Positions 54,431 to 64,000 of a DNA stretch of 64,000 nucleotides are shown here, piece by piece. Origin of the DNA: Thomasclavelia ramosa DSM 1402 (GTDB lineage Bacteria; Bacillota_I; Bacilli_A; Erysipelotrichales; Coprobacillaceae). The notes beneath the pieces were generated by a model that worked only from the letters and a program-made list of their open reading frames with translations, was not told where the DNA came from and did not search any database. The translations under genes and the position numbers were made by a program. Within the stretch, counting starts at the first letter, position 1. Each line of letters starts with the position of its first letter. The DNA lies in the NCBI RefSeq assembly GCF_014131695.1, contig NZ_CP036346.1:2232001-2296000 (forward strand), in the 5' to 3' direction.

Positions 54431-56326
54431 CTAGTCTAATTTGATTATATCTTGATTTAAACTACATGTTCCAAGATTAATAATTTCAAATTGATTTTGA
54501 CTTGTAATAACTAATGGTGTCGCAATTGGACATCCTGCTGCTTCAACCATCGCAAAATCAATTTCCATTAATTTATCACCTTGTTTTACTTTTTGACCTT
54601 CAGTAACAAATAAATTAAATGGTTTTCCTTCAAGTTTTACAGTATCCAAACCTACATGAATAAGAATTTCAATTCCATCATTACTTTTAATTCCTAAAGC
54701 ATGCTTTGTAGGAAAGATCATTGTAATTTCACCATCAATCGGAGCTGCTAAAATATTTTCTGTAGGAAAGATAACTACCCCATCACCCATCATTTTTTGT
54801 GCAAAAATCTCATCTGGTGCTTCCGTTATTGAAGCTACTTTCCCAGCTAGCGGTGCAGTGATAATGTTTGTTTTTACTTCTTTAGCTTCAGTTGGCAGTT
54901 CACTATCTTGAGTAGGTTGTTTAGCCATATCACGTTTATATAATATAATTGTTAAAACAAATGACACTGCAATACTTAAGACCATCCCAATTGCAAAATT
55001 CAAATAATTCTTAGGATCGATTGATAAGAAACCTGGTATACCTGCTGCCCCTAAAGCATTAGCAAGTGTTTTTGTTGCCGCTAAATAAGCACTTCCAACT
55101 GCTGAACCTACCATAGCTGCAATAAATGGATATTTAAGTTTTAAAGTTACTCCAAACATTGCAGGCTCAGTAATTCCTAATAACGCTGAAATACCTGAAG
55201 CTGAACAAATACTTTTTAATTTTTTGTCTTTAGTTACTAATAAAATTGCAATAACTGCTGCCCCTTGAGCAACATTTGACATTGATGCAGTTGGAAAAAT
55301 GAATGATCCACCTGTTGTCTTGATCGATGCCAATAATTGTGTTTCAACTGCAATAAAACTATGATGCATTCCTGTTAAACAAATTGGTGCATAGAAAAAT
55401 CCAAAGATTGCACCTCCGAATAATCCTAGCGTATTATACATCCATGATATTCCATCAGATAATAAGACCCCGGCTTCTCTTAATAATGGGCCAACTAAAA
55501 TAAAAGTAATAAAACCAGTAATTAACGTTGCTAATAATGGTGTTGTAAGATTGTCCAGCCAAGTTGGTGTCACTTTGTGTAAACGTTTTTCAATGTTAGC
55601 TAAGATCCAAGATACCCCTAATACAGGTAAAACCGTTCCTTGATACCCTACTGCTTCAATTGATAGTCCAAAAATATTCCATACTGGTACTTCTACTCCT
55701 GCTTTACCATACGAATAAGCATTTAGTAGATCCGGATGAACCATGATCATTCCTAAAGCTGCACCTAAATATGGATTCCCACCAAACTTTTTAGTAGCAC
55801 TAAATCCAATTAACACTGGTAAAAAAGTAAATGCAGCGTTTGAAAATAAATTAATCATTGATGCTAAATCAGCCCATTGCGGATATGCTTCAATCAAACT
55901 TTTATTAGCAAAAAATAGTCCTTGAGCTGTTAAAATATTATTAATTCCCATTAACAATCCGCCAGCAACGATGGCAGGAATAATTGGAACAAAAATATCA
56001 CTTAATAACTGAACTGCACGTTGTAATAAGTTTCCTTTTTCTTCTACTTTTTCTACTTGGAGCGTACTATCAGTTTTAATTCCTAAAATATTTGTTACTT
56101 CGTCACATACCAAATTAACTAGACCTGGTCCTAAAATAATTTGATATTGCCCTTTAGCTAAAAAAGTTCCCTTCACAACATCAATATCAGTTAATGATTC
56201 TTCATCAACCTTGCTTTCATCAACTAGATTTAAACGTAGCCTAGTTGCACAATGCATTGCCCCCGTAATGTTTTCTTTACCACCAACACAATTAATTATT
56301 TCTTTGGCAATTTTGTTATAATCCAT
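54431..56326 (-). CDS. scrA: Sucrose-family PTS EIIBCA
   Basis: A 631-residue membrane permease that imports and phosphorylates sucrose. EIIB (1-85) has the phospho-cysteine C26 in AMHCATRLRLNL. EIIC (about 105-455) includes GLLMGINNILTAQGLFF and GITEPAMFGVTLKLKYPF. The C-terminal EIIA (about 485-631) has H557 in EILIHVGLDTVKLEGKPF. The complete B-C-A fusion takes phosphate straight from HPr. Promoter and two operators lie upstream. Beta-glucoside permeases share this layout; scrB next door decides for sucrose. Confidence 0.92.
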   Translation of the reverse strand: MDYNKIAKEIINCVGGKENITGAMHCATRLRLNLVDESKVDEESLTDIDVVKGTFLAKGQYQIILGPGLVNLVCDEVTNILGIKTDSTLQVEKVEEKGNLLQRAVQLLSDIFVPIIPAIVAGGLLMGINNILTAQGLFFANKSLIEAYPQWADLASMINLFSNAAFTFLPVLIGFSATKKFGGNPYLGAALGMIMVHPDLLNAYSYGKAGVEVPVWNIFGLSIEAVGYQGTVLPVLGVSWILANIEKRLHKVTPTWLDNLTTPLLATLITGFITFILVGPLLREAGVLLSDGISWMYNTLGLFGGAIFGFFYAPICLTGMHHSFIAVETQLLASIKTTGGSFIFPTASMSNVAQGAAVIAILLVTKDKKLKSICSASGISALLGITEPAMFGVTLKLKYPFIAAMVGSAVGSAYLAATKTLANALGAAGIPGFLSIDPKNYLNFAIGMVLSIAVSFVLTIILYKRDMAKQPTQDSELPTEAKEVKTNIITAPLAGKVASITEAPDEIFAQKMMGDGVVIFPTENILAAPIDGEITMIFPTKHALGIKSNDGIEILIHVGLDTVKLEGKPFNLFVTEGQKVKQGDKLMEIDFAMVEAAGCPIATPLVITSQNQFEIINLGTCSLNQDIIKLD

Positions 56327-56343
56327 GTTTTATCCTCCTCTAT

Positions 56344-56355
56344 GGTATCGGTTCC
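56344..56355. promoter_or_regulatory. ScrR operator, downstream copy
   Basis: GGTATCGGTTCC lies between the scrA promoter and its ribosome binding site. The inverted copy is at 56412-56423. A LacI-type CG centre is visible. Confidence 0.7.
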
Positions 56356-56363
56356 ACAAATAT

Positions 56364-56392
56364 ACTATAAGCGATTGTTGTGACCCTGTCAA
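56364..56392 (-). promoter_or_regulatory. Promoter of scrAB
   Basis: On the minus strand TTGACA (complement of 56387-56392), 17 bases, TATAGT (complement of 56364-56369): a strong promoter framed by two operators. Confidence 0.85.
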
Positions 56393-56411
56393 TACTTTTT
56401 AACAAAAAACT

Positions 56412-56423
56412 GAAACCGATACC
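56412..56423. promoter_or_regulatory. ScrR operator, upstream copy
   Basis: GAAACCGATACC, the inverse of GGTATCGGTTTC, lies about 20 bases upstream of the scrA -35. Two operators about 68 bases apart suggest looping or cooperative repression. Confidence 0.7.
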
Positions 56424-56433
56424 ACATTTTTAA

Positions 56434-56462
56434 TAAAAAAAGATGTTTTTTATTAAAACATC
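56434..56462 (-). terminator. Terminator of scrR
   Basis: GATGTTTT / AAAACATC stem (56442-56462) followed on the minus strand by a T-run, right after the scrR stop. Confidence 0.8.
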
Positions 56463-56469
56463 ATCACTT

Positions 56470-57468
56470 TTATTTATTTAAATCTTTGACACTTTGTCCC
56501 TTAATTAAGGTATATCCAATTAACTGTAAATTATCAACAACATTCCCTTCAATTAAATCAATGATTGTTTGACCTGCTTTAATTCCAGTTTCTTCATTAT
56601 TAAATCTAACTGTCGAAAGACTGGGATTAATAAATTGAGAAGTCTCATAACCCCCAAAACCAATTAAAGAAATGTCATCAGGCATCTTTAATTTTAACTC
56701 ATTAATTGCTTTTAAACACCCCAAAGCGATATTATCAGTTGCTCCGATAAATAGAGTTGGCTGTTTCTTTTTTAGATAATCAAGAGCAATAAGATGAGCC
56801 TTTTCTAATGAAAAATCAGTTTCTAATAAATCAACGCTGCTTACTCCGTTGTCCCTTAAACCATTGATCACACCATCTTTACGATAAATTCCTACAGCCT
56901 CATCCTTACCACTTACACCGATATAACAAATCTTACGATGCCCCATATATGCTGCATATTTTCCAACTTCATATCCAGCACTATAATCATCATTAATGAT
57001 AGAGACTCCTGCTCCATAACGCTGTGCCACAAATAATAGTGGAATATCTAATTTTGCAGCAATATTTTGATGTGCCATCGTTACTGCCGTTGCCATTAAA
57101 ATAATTCCATCAACATTCATTCGCCATAGCTGTTCAATCGAAGTTAATTCTCGCATTTCATCATGATTGGTATTTATTATTAAAGTTGTATAACCATGAT
57201 CTTTTAAATACTGATCCATCGTCATCAAAACACGAGATGTTGTAATTGAATCAAGACAAGGTACTACAATACCAATTACCTTAGTATATTTTGCTTTCAA
57301 TGATTGCGCTAATGTGCTCGGTTCATAATTATTTTCATCAATTACTTTTTTTAATTTTAAACGCGTTTCTTCTTTGATATAACCACCATTAAAATACCGT
57401 GATACTGTACTCTTGCCAACACCAGCCATTTTTGCAATATCACTCATTGTTAATTTTTTATCTTTCAT
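56470..57468 (-). CDS. scrR: LacI-family sucrose operon repressor
   Basis: A 332-residue repressor. The N-terminal SDIAKMAGVGKSTVSRYFNGGYI is the helix-turn-helix, with a hinge to about residue 60, then a sugar-binding domain with LFIGATDNIALGCLKAI and SLIGFGGYETSQFINPSLSTVRF. I chose the ATG at 57468 with AGAGG upstream; the open frame extends 33 codons further without a ribosome site. It is upstream of scrAB on the same strand, with its own terminator. The operators GGTATCGGTTCC and GGTATCGGTTTC at scrA are its likely targets. Confidence 0.88.
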   Translation of the reverse strand: MKDKKLTMSDIAKMAGVGKSTVSRYFNGGYIKEETRLKLKKVIDENNYEPSTLAQSLKAKYTKVIGIVVPCLDSITTSRVLMTMDQYLKDHGYTTLIINTNHDEMRELTSIEQLWRMNVDGIILMATAVTMAHQNIAAKLDIPLLFVAQRYGAGVSIINDDYSAGYEVGKYAAYMGHRKICYIGVSGKDEAVGIYRKDGVINGLRDNGVSSVDLLETDFSLEKAHLIALDYLKKKQPTLFIGATDNIALGCLKAINELKLKMPDDISLIGFGGYETSQFINPSLSTVRFNNEETGIKAGQTIIDLIEGNVVDNLQLIGYTLIKGQSVKDLNK

Positions 57469-57602
57469 AATTATAACCTCTAACCTAAAGAAAATGACGG
57501 GCAGTTCCCGTCTTATTAATATAATCTTACAATATTTTAAGATTACGGTCAAACAAATATTATTCAATAAATAAAACTTAATTCCATTATCATTGATATA
57601 CT

Positions 57603-57633
57603 AAAAAAAGCTGAATCATTTTGCGATTCAGCT
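57603..57633 (-). terminator. Terminator of the DUF218 surface protein gene
   Basis: AGCTGAATC / GATTCAGCT stem (57609-57617, 57625-57633) with a T-run on the minus-strand exit. Confidence 0.85.
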
Positions 57634-57646
57634 TTCACTATAGCTA

Positions 57647-58867
57647 TTAATTTTCTTTTCTTTTTGCTAAAAACATTCCAGCAGCTGCTAACCCTGCTAC
57701 CATCGTCATTATTGCCAATGGGCTGTTATCTCCAGTATTTACTGCATTTACAGGTTTATCTGGGGTTGGCTGTGGGTTTACTGGAACTGTAATTGGAGCA
57801 GTTTTTACCTCAACTTCAAATTCAGCTGTCATAGTTACATCTTCAGAACTACTTGTAGAATGATGTAAAGTTTCCGTATAAACTACAACTACATTTTGTT
57901 TACCGACTTTATTAGCATCAAATCCAATAATTTTAGCAAGACCTGTAACATCACGACTATATTCAGTATCATAAGTTGAAGTAACTATGATATCTAATGC
58001 ATCTCCAACAGTATAAGTATTTTTACCAGTAACTTCAATTCCTGTTAATTTAGATTTTGGTAATTTTTCACCATAAGGAATAGAAACTCCAGCAATTTGT
58101 GATAAACTGCTAGCTTTTTGTGATAATGTTTCACTAGTTTTATCTTCCCGGTACCATCCTGCATTACCATTTAATTTAATTGGCGTCTTCCCTAACTCAC
58201 GTGCTCGAATTAATGATTCCGCATAGTATAAGATTGTTCCACGTTTTAAATGATATTGGCTAGTAATCATAGAAATACTCTTAATTGTTGGATGATTATA
58301 AAGAATATCAAAACTAAATTCAGCATTCTGTGCTGTATTAGCTGATTTATTTTCAACTAGAATTCGATTATCTGCTACACCATGTTCAACTAACCAGTCG
58401 TGCATCCGGTCCCCTTCAGTCCAACCGTTTTTCTTTACACCACCAGTTACTAAAATATATGAATTAGGATATTTTTGAGCACTGGCCAAAGCAGTCTCTA
58501 ATCGTCCTACTAATTCTGGCTGCATTGTTCCATCACTCTTTAATGCAAAACCTAGTACAACAAAAGCATGGGTATTATCATTTGGTAGACCATCAGGAGC
58601 TACACCAATATTTTCGACCATATCGTTTTCAATCCAGTCCCAATAATCAATGATTGATTGCCATTGATCATAATCATCTTTAGAAACCTCTTTTAAAGTA
58701 TCCAAAGTTCTCAAAACGTCTGTTCTAGCACCATCTCGATAATAACCGATTAAACTGCCAACTAGTGTATCTACTGTTTCCCCTTCAGCATACACTGGAA
58801 TGAACATACTAAAGCACATCGACAGTGCTAAAGCTAAGCCAAGTATCGCTTTCCCTAACTTCTTCAT
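57647..58867 (-). CDS. Secreted DUF218 (YdcF/SanA-like) protein with Ig-like domain and VNTGD tail
   Basis: A 406-residue exported protein. Residues 1-26 are a signal peptide. Residues 95-240 are the DUF218 domain: HAFVVLGFALKSDGTM, YILVTGGVKKNGWTEGDRMHDWLVEHGV and SANTAQNAEFSFDIL, then MITSQYHLKRG. About 265-355 is a bacterial Ig-like domain (LTGIEVTGKNTYTVGDALDI). A linker leads to VNTGDNSPLAI, a helix and KRKEN, an anchor like that of the barrel protein at 20398. DUF218 proteins are linked to envelope functions, such as vancomycin exclusion for SanA, but the enzyme activity is not known. Monocistronic. Confidence 0.85.
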   Translation of the reverse strand: MKKLGKAILGLALALSMCFSMFIPVYAEGETVDTLVGSLIGYYRDGARTDVLRTLDTLKEVSKDDYDQWQSIIDYWDWIENDMVENIGVAPDGLPNDNTHAFVVLGFALKSDGTMQPELVGRLETALASAQKYPNSYILVTGGVKKNGWTEGDRMHDWLVEHGVADNRILVENKSANTAQNAEFSFDILYNHPTIKSISMITSQYHLKRGTILYYAESLIRARELGKTPIKLNGNAGWYREDKTSETLSQKASSLSQIAGVSIPYGEKLPKSKLTGIEVTGKNTYTVGDALDIIVTSTYDTEYSRDVTGLAKIIGFDANKVGKQNVVVVYTETLHHSTSSSEDVTMTAEFEVEVKTAPITVPVNPQPTPDKPVNAVNTGDNSPLAIMTMVAGLAAAGMFLAKRKEN

Positions 58868-59019
58868 AACTTTTTATCCTCCTTATGTTATGACTTCTTT
58901 ATTAATATCATACCACTTTTGTCTATACAAAAAATATTTTTTGCACAAAAAGAAAACATTAAATATTTAATGTTTTTGTTTGCCGAATATGTTAAAATAT
59001 AAAAGTAGCCAAAAATACT

Positions 59020-59062
59020 AAAAGGGAATGATAATGAAATATAATCATTATCATTCCCTTTT
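59020..59062. other. Long perfect hairpin with Fur-box-like halves
   Basis: AAAAGGGAATGATAATGA (59020-59037) and TCATTATCATTCCCTTTT (59045-59062) form a perfect 18-bp stem with a 7-base loop. The arms contain GATAATGA / TCATTATC, the half-sites of the Fur consensus but set four bases further apart. A promoter-like TTGTTT-16-TATAAA (about 58978-59005, plus strand) lies just before it, so a tiny terminated transcript is possible. No gene lies directly downstream on the plus strand. Confidence 0.5.
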
Positions 59063-59064
59063 AT

Positions 59065-59327
59065 TTATATAAGTCAATTGTAAAGAATATTTTTTGATTA
59101 AGGATAGAAGTTACCTCTATTTCATCACTATACTAGGTGTTTCAATACATTTTTTGGGCAATCCCGGTATCCAATAATCCTACATAGAAGACATCAGTGC
59201 TTTTAAATTATGAACAGCATAATTAATATAGCTTTTAAATCACCCTCATAATTTTATAACTATAATAAATTCCAATCTGCTCATTTATTATTTATCATTT
59301 TAAATGAAAAATTAATTTTAAAAAATC
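59065..59327. other. Gap without genes
   Basis: AT-rich stretch after the hairpin and before the GH1 terminator. I see no coding frame, RNA or repeat in it. Confidence 0.5.
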
Positions 59328-59362
59328 CTTGGTATATGTTACAAATGTAACACAATACCAAG
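59328..59362 (-). terminator. Terminator of the GH1 gene
   Basis: CTTGGTAT-TGTTACA pairs with TGTAACA-ATACCAAG, with small bulges, and is followed on the minus strand by GGATTTTTTAAAA. Confidence 0.8.
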
Positions 59363-59372
59363 AATTATTAAA

Positions 59373-60857
<1,485 letters not shown>

Positions 60858-61054
60858 TTATTCCTCCTTAATATATTTATCATTATACCGTATCATCCTT
60901 ATCTCTAATTAGTCCTTTCATCATCTGAAAAATATTTCAATTCATGAAAATACTTTGACAAGTTCATTTATTTTATCATTTTCTTAAATATTTCTTGATG
61001 TAACCACTAAAAAATGGTATTTTTTTATTAAACATTTATATAAAGGGGAACAGT

Positions 61055-62377
61055 ATGAATAAAATTGTTAAATTTGGGGGTTCATCTTTAGCTGATGCAA
61101 CTCAATTTAAAAAAGTAGCTAATATTATCAAAAGTGATAAATCTCGTCGTTTCGTGGTACCATCCGCACCGGGAAAAAGATTTAAAGATGATATCAAAGT
61201 GACTGACCTATTATATCAAGCTTATAATGCTAAAGATAATAAGACTTTTGAAGAAACATTTAAATTAATTAAAGCTCGTTATCAAGATATTATTGACGAA
61301 TTAAAATTAAATTGTTCTTTAGAAAAAGAATTTGAAATTATTAAGAAAGCTTTTCAAGATAAAATTGGAATTGATTATGCCGCTAGCCGTGGGGAATACT
61401 TAAATGGAATTGTATTAGCTAACTATCTTGGTTTTGAATTTATTGATGCTAGTGAAGTTATCTTTATTGATGAACATGGTAATTATGATCAAGAAATGAC
61501 TGATCCAGTTTTATCTAAACGTTTAAGTAACGTTAAAAATGCCGTTATTCCAGGTTTTTATGGTTCTGCTAATGATGGCAGCAAAACAATCAAAACATTT
61601 TCCCGTGGAGGAAGTGATGTAACTGGTTCAATCGTTGCAAGAAATGGTCATGTTGATTTATATGAAAACTGGACTGATGTTTCTGGTTTCTTGATTGCTG
61701 ATCCGCGAATTGTTAAAGATCCTGATACTATTGGTACAATTACATACAAAGAATTACGTGAATTATCTTATATGGGAGCAAGTGTTCTTCATGAGAATTC
61801 TATTTTCCCAATTCGTAATGAAGGAATTCCAATTCAAATAAAAAATACTAATCGTCCTGAAGATGAAGGAACATTGATCGTTGAAACAACTTGTCATAAA
61901 CCAGATCATGTTATTACCGGAATCGCCGGTAAAAAGGGATTTGCTACAATCATGATTGAAAAAGATATGATGAATAGTGAAATTGGTTTTGGTCGTAAAG
62001 TACTACAAGTATTAGAAGATAATGATTTATCATTTGAACATACTCCTTCAGGAATTGATACAATGACAATTGTCGTTGAGACTGAATCTTTTATTGATAA
62101 AGAGCAGGAAATTTTAGCCGGTATTCATCGTGCAGTTCAACCAGATTCAATTGAATTAGAATCTGATCTAGCATTAATTGCAATTGTTGGGCGCGGAATG
62201 AAAGATGGTCGTGGAACTGCTGCTAAAATCTTCACAGCCCTGGCTCAAGAAAATATTAACATAAAAATGATTGATCAAGGTTCATCAGAATTAAATATTA
62301 TTGTTGGTGTAAAAAATATTCATTTCAAAAATGCAATTCGTGCTATTTACAAAATGTTTATTACTGAAGAAAAATAA
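61055..62377 (+). CDS. lysC: Aspartate kinase
   Basis: First step of the aspartate family of amino acids (lysine, threonine, methionine, diaminopimelate). The 440-residue protein starts NKIVKFGGSSLAD (substrate loop), has FSRGGSDVTGSIVA (about 186-199), and two C-terminal ACT domains (about 290-440, e.g. LIAIVGRGMKDGRGTAAKIFTALAQENINIKMIDQG), which usually bind lysine or threonine for feedback control. It is a single gene on the plus strand with AAAGGGGA upstream. No lysine riboswitch or T-box is evident in the 200-base leader. The isoform (lysC or thrA type) is not decided. Confidence 0.93.
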   Translation: MNKIVKFGGSSLADATQFKKVANIIKSDKSRRFVVPSAPGKRFKDDIKVTDLLYQAYNAKDNKTFEETFKLIKARYQDIIDELKLNCSLEKEFEIIKKAFQDKIGIDYAASRGEYLNGIVLANYLGFEFIDASEVIFIDEHGNYDQEMTDPVLSKRLSNVKNAVIPGFYGSANDGSKTIKTFSRGGSDVTGSIVARNGHVDLYENWTDVSGFLIADPRIVKDPDTIGTITYKELRELSYMGASVLHENSIFPIRNEGIPIQIKNTNRPEDEGTLIVETTCHKPDHVITGIAGKKGFATIMIEKDMMNSEIGFGRKVLQVLEDNDLSFEHTPSGIDTMTIVVETESFIDKEQEILAGIHRAVQPDSIELESDLALIAIVGRGMKDGRGTAAKIFTALAQENINIKMIDQGSSELNIIVGVKNIHFKNAIRAIYKMFITEEK

Positions 62378-62478
62378 AATTAATATAAAAACATCCTCCT
62401 AATATGTAGTGAACCCCTCTGTTTGGGCAATGATGCGTACCCTCTTTACTGGGCAAACCAGTAAGGAGGGTTTTTATA

Positions 62479-62964
62479 TGAAATATGATTATGGATTTAA
62501 GTTGAAGTGTGTTGAACTATATAAAAATGGTCGATGGCATGAAACACCAGAAGGAATTGGACAAAAAAACTTTAGAAAAGGAATTACTACATGGGTCAAA
62601 ATCGCTGACTTACATGGAATAGATGCTTTAAAACATCCTACCACCTGCACTGAGTATACTGTGGAAGAAAGATACGCTTTAGTTGCCAGGGTTCTAGCTG
62701 GAGAATCTCAAAAAAAGTGTTGCAATAAGTGCTAATATTAATCACAGTCAATTGTCAAACTGGGTAAAACGATATAAAATATATGGATATAATGGTCTCG
62801 ATTTAAAGAAGGGACGACATAGTAAGGAGCAGCCTCTGAAAAAATCTATAATATCAAGTGAACTTACTCCTCCTGAGAAAGAAGAACTAATACGTTTAAG
62901 AGCAGCAATCGTTAAAGAAATTCGCGAAAAAGGATATCGATTAAAGCATCTTCTAAAGGCATGA
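62479..62964 (+). pseudogene. IS3 OrfA (transposase helix-turn-helix), frameshifted
   Basis: The first frame (62479-62735) reads MKYDYGFKLKCVELYKNG after AAGGAGG and includes ERYALVARVLAGESQKK. It then breaks, and the continuation SNWVKRYKIYGYNGLDLKKGRHSK is in another frame (to 62964). Together they rebuild the usual OrfA helix-turn-helix plus leucine-zipper region. One base change near 62715-62735 explains the break. Confidence 0.8.
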
Positions 62965-62965
62965 G

Positions 62966-63724
62966 ATGATGAAACTGATAAAAGAAATCTTTGACCAAAA
63001 TAAGGGGACGCTATGGAATTCGTCAAGTTCATAGAGAGCTTCTAAATCGCGGTTATCTGGTAAATCATAAGAGAGTGCAACGACTTATGCATAATATGGG
63101 ATTATTAGGTAAACGTCCTAAAGAGAGATACCATTCTTATAAAGGGAATGTAGCAGATAATATTATTAATAGAATTTTAATGCGAGTAGACCATTACAAA
63201 AATGGACTACTGATGTATCTCAATTCAATTTTGCATGGGGAAAATGTTATATTTCTCCAATATTAGATAGGTTTACAAATGAGATTATTTCCTATGATTT
63301 ATCACCGCATCCTAATCTTAAACAAATTACAGATATGCTGACTCAGGCATATGAAAAGTTTCCCATCCTTGAAGGATTGATTTTCCACTCAGATCAGGGA
63401 TGGAAATATCAACATGCTCATTATATCAATTCATTAAAAGAACACAGTATAATACAATCAATGTCTAGAAAAGGAAACTGTTATGATAATTCGGTAATGG
63501 AAACTTTCTTTGGCCGATTAAAAAATGAAGTCTATTATGGGTATGAAAATGAATACAATTCATTTTCAGAGTTTTCTACTGCAATAAAAGAATACAGAAA
63601 AAACAAAATGGATGCCACCTGTTTTGTACAGATTAGCATCCATGGCATAATTTTTTTAAAACTAAATTTAAACGTGTCCAGAAAACTGGGTACACATCAC
63701 AACCAACTAGAAGGGTTCACTACA
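62966..63724 (+). pseudogene. IS3 OrfB transposase (DDE), multiply frameshifted
   Basis: Frame 1 begins MMKLIKEIFDQNKG, frame 2 continues GRYGIRQVHRELLNRGYLVNHKRVQRLMHNMGLLGKRPK (to 63266), and a third frame gives ISPILDRFTNEIISYDLS and GLIFHSDQGWKYQHAHYINSLKEHSIIQSMSRKGNCYDNSVMETFFGRLKNEVYYG (to about 63600). The DDE residues in HSDQG and METFFGRLK remain, but the first Asp region and the C-terminal YYNNxRI motif are lost or out of frame. Inactive. Confidence 0.85.
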
Positions 63725-63879
63725 TTTAATGGGGCTGTCTTTATATTATCAATAATCTATATCTACCCTTATAAGTTTTAGAACATCATAATAGAGATAA
63801 ATCAATTTTAATCTAATAAATATAAATATTTATCAATTTAGCGTATTTTTAAATCTTGCTAATACTAGATGGCTAATTT

Positions 63880-63904
63880 AAAAAATATTAATTTTTTTAA
63901 TATT
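63880..63904 (-). terminator. AT-only possible terminator
   Basis: AATATTAA / TTAATATT around 63883-63900 with T-runs, directly after the stop of the partial gene at the right edge. Weak, as the stem has no GC pairs. Confidence 0.35.
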
Positions 63905-64000
63905 TTATTTTTCGCTTAGACTATTAGCCTTACTTTTCTTTCTGTTACATCCTATTACGATACTTCCTGACATCATAAGTGTGACCGCTAAGACACCTAT
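63905..64000 (-). CDS. C-terminal end of a possible surface-anchored protein (partial)
   Basis: The last 31 codons of a minus-strand gene that enters from the right edge. They read IGVLAVTLMMSGSIVIGC, then NRKKSKANSLSEK and a stop: a hydrophobic helix followed by a lysine/arginine tail. This is the layout of a C-terminal membrane anchor or sorting tail, but the sorting motif would lie outside the window. No homology can be claimed. Confidence 0.45.
   Translation of the reverse strand: MGVLAVTLMMSGSIVIGCNRKKSKANSLSEK

Larger units (their letters stand above)
62405..63724 (+). mobile_element. IS3-family insertion sequence, frameshifted
   Basis: A 1320-bp element with terminal inverted repeats TGTAGTGAACCC (62405-62416) and GGGTTCACTACA (63713-63724). 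Inside are an OrfA-type gene and an OrfB transposase in several broken frames. A leader hairpin (CTTTACTGG / CCAGTAAGG) precedes OrfA. No clear target duplication is visible. The same family left a relic at 19781-20385. Confidence 0.88.

Noticed and set aside
62748-63032. Minus-strand 94-codon frame inside the IS3-type element
   Set aside because: Antisense to OrfA/OrfB pieces and without a ribosome binding site.
62405-63724. Active IS element
   Set aside because: OrfA and OrfB need several frameshifts to read through and the C-terminal transposase motif is lost.

Overview
The window is AT-rich, densely packed DNA that reads as a low-GC Gram-positive (Bacillota) chromosome. It has strong AGGAGG-type ribosome binding sites, TTGACA/TATAAT promoters, cre-like sites, HPr with a regulatory serine, lipobox proteins, several PTS and sugar ABC systems, and almost all genes on the minus strand. 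The carbohydrate genes (galacto-N-biose/lacto-N-biose phosphorylase, sucrose PTS, mannose-family PTS, GH35, GH1) and B12 salvage suggest an anaerobic gut commensal. My best guess is an Erysipelotrichales/Coprobacillaceae relative of Thomasclavelia (Clostridium ramosum group); this is inference from gene style, not from a marker gene.

Layout. 1-2014: end of a glycogen operon (glgB, then the first codons of a likely glycogen phosphorylase) with a cre-like site. 2064-6548: LacI regulator, GH35 beta-galactosidase and a lactose/cellobiose-type PTS EIIC. 6696-9963: phosphoglucomutase, corrinoid adenosyltransferase, YbaK-type deacylase and HPr. 10008-18813: an operon for uptake and phosphorolysis of galacto-N-biose/lacto-N-biose (binding protein, two permeases, a 55-residue membrane protein, MsmX-type ATPase, GH112 phosphorylase, UTP-sugar pyrophosphorylase-like protein, NahK kinase), with a divergent AraC regulator. 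19781-20385: relic of an IS3-family element that landed in the loop of a terminator.

20398-25520 is the most striking block. A cobalamin riboswitch precedes an operon for a DUF4430 lipoprotein, ECF T, a fused double ECF ATPase, an ECF S component and a wall/membrane-anchored alpha/alpha-barrel protein. The lipoprotein and the barrel protein look like the two halves of animal transcobalamin/intrinsic factor on separate chains, so I read it as a split B12-capture system feeding an ECF importer.

26419-33628 holds a membrane-tethered methyltransferase-like protein, a WG-repeat-like lipoprotein, a DUF6465-like protein, BipA, a pentapeptide-like protein and an unknown 494-residue protein. 33627-38124 is a Bce-type ABC transporter plus two-component pair. 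38174-45406 holds an EAL phosphodiesterase with a dead GGDEF domain, an SGNH esterase and a CydDC-like ABC pair.

45593-52977: a mannose-family PTS (EIIA-B-C-D plus a small membrane protein) sits downstream of a four-gene sensory operon: a membrane-anchored RbsB-like binding protein, a NarX/LiaS-type kinase, a NarL-type regulator and a second anchored solute-binding protein, with no ABC permease. The palindrome TGACAWWTGTCA lies upstream of both promoters, which suggests the regulator controls the PTS and its own operon. 53019-57468 is a sucrose locus (scrB, scrA, scrR) with two operator copies around a strong promoter. 57603-64000 holds a secreted DUF218 protein with a VNTGD tail, a hairpin resembling a Fur box, a GH1 6-phospho-beta-glucosidase, aspartate kinase, a frameshifted IS3-family copy and the C-terminus of another possible surface protein.
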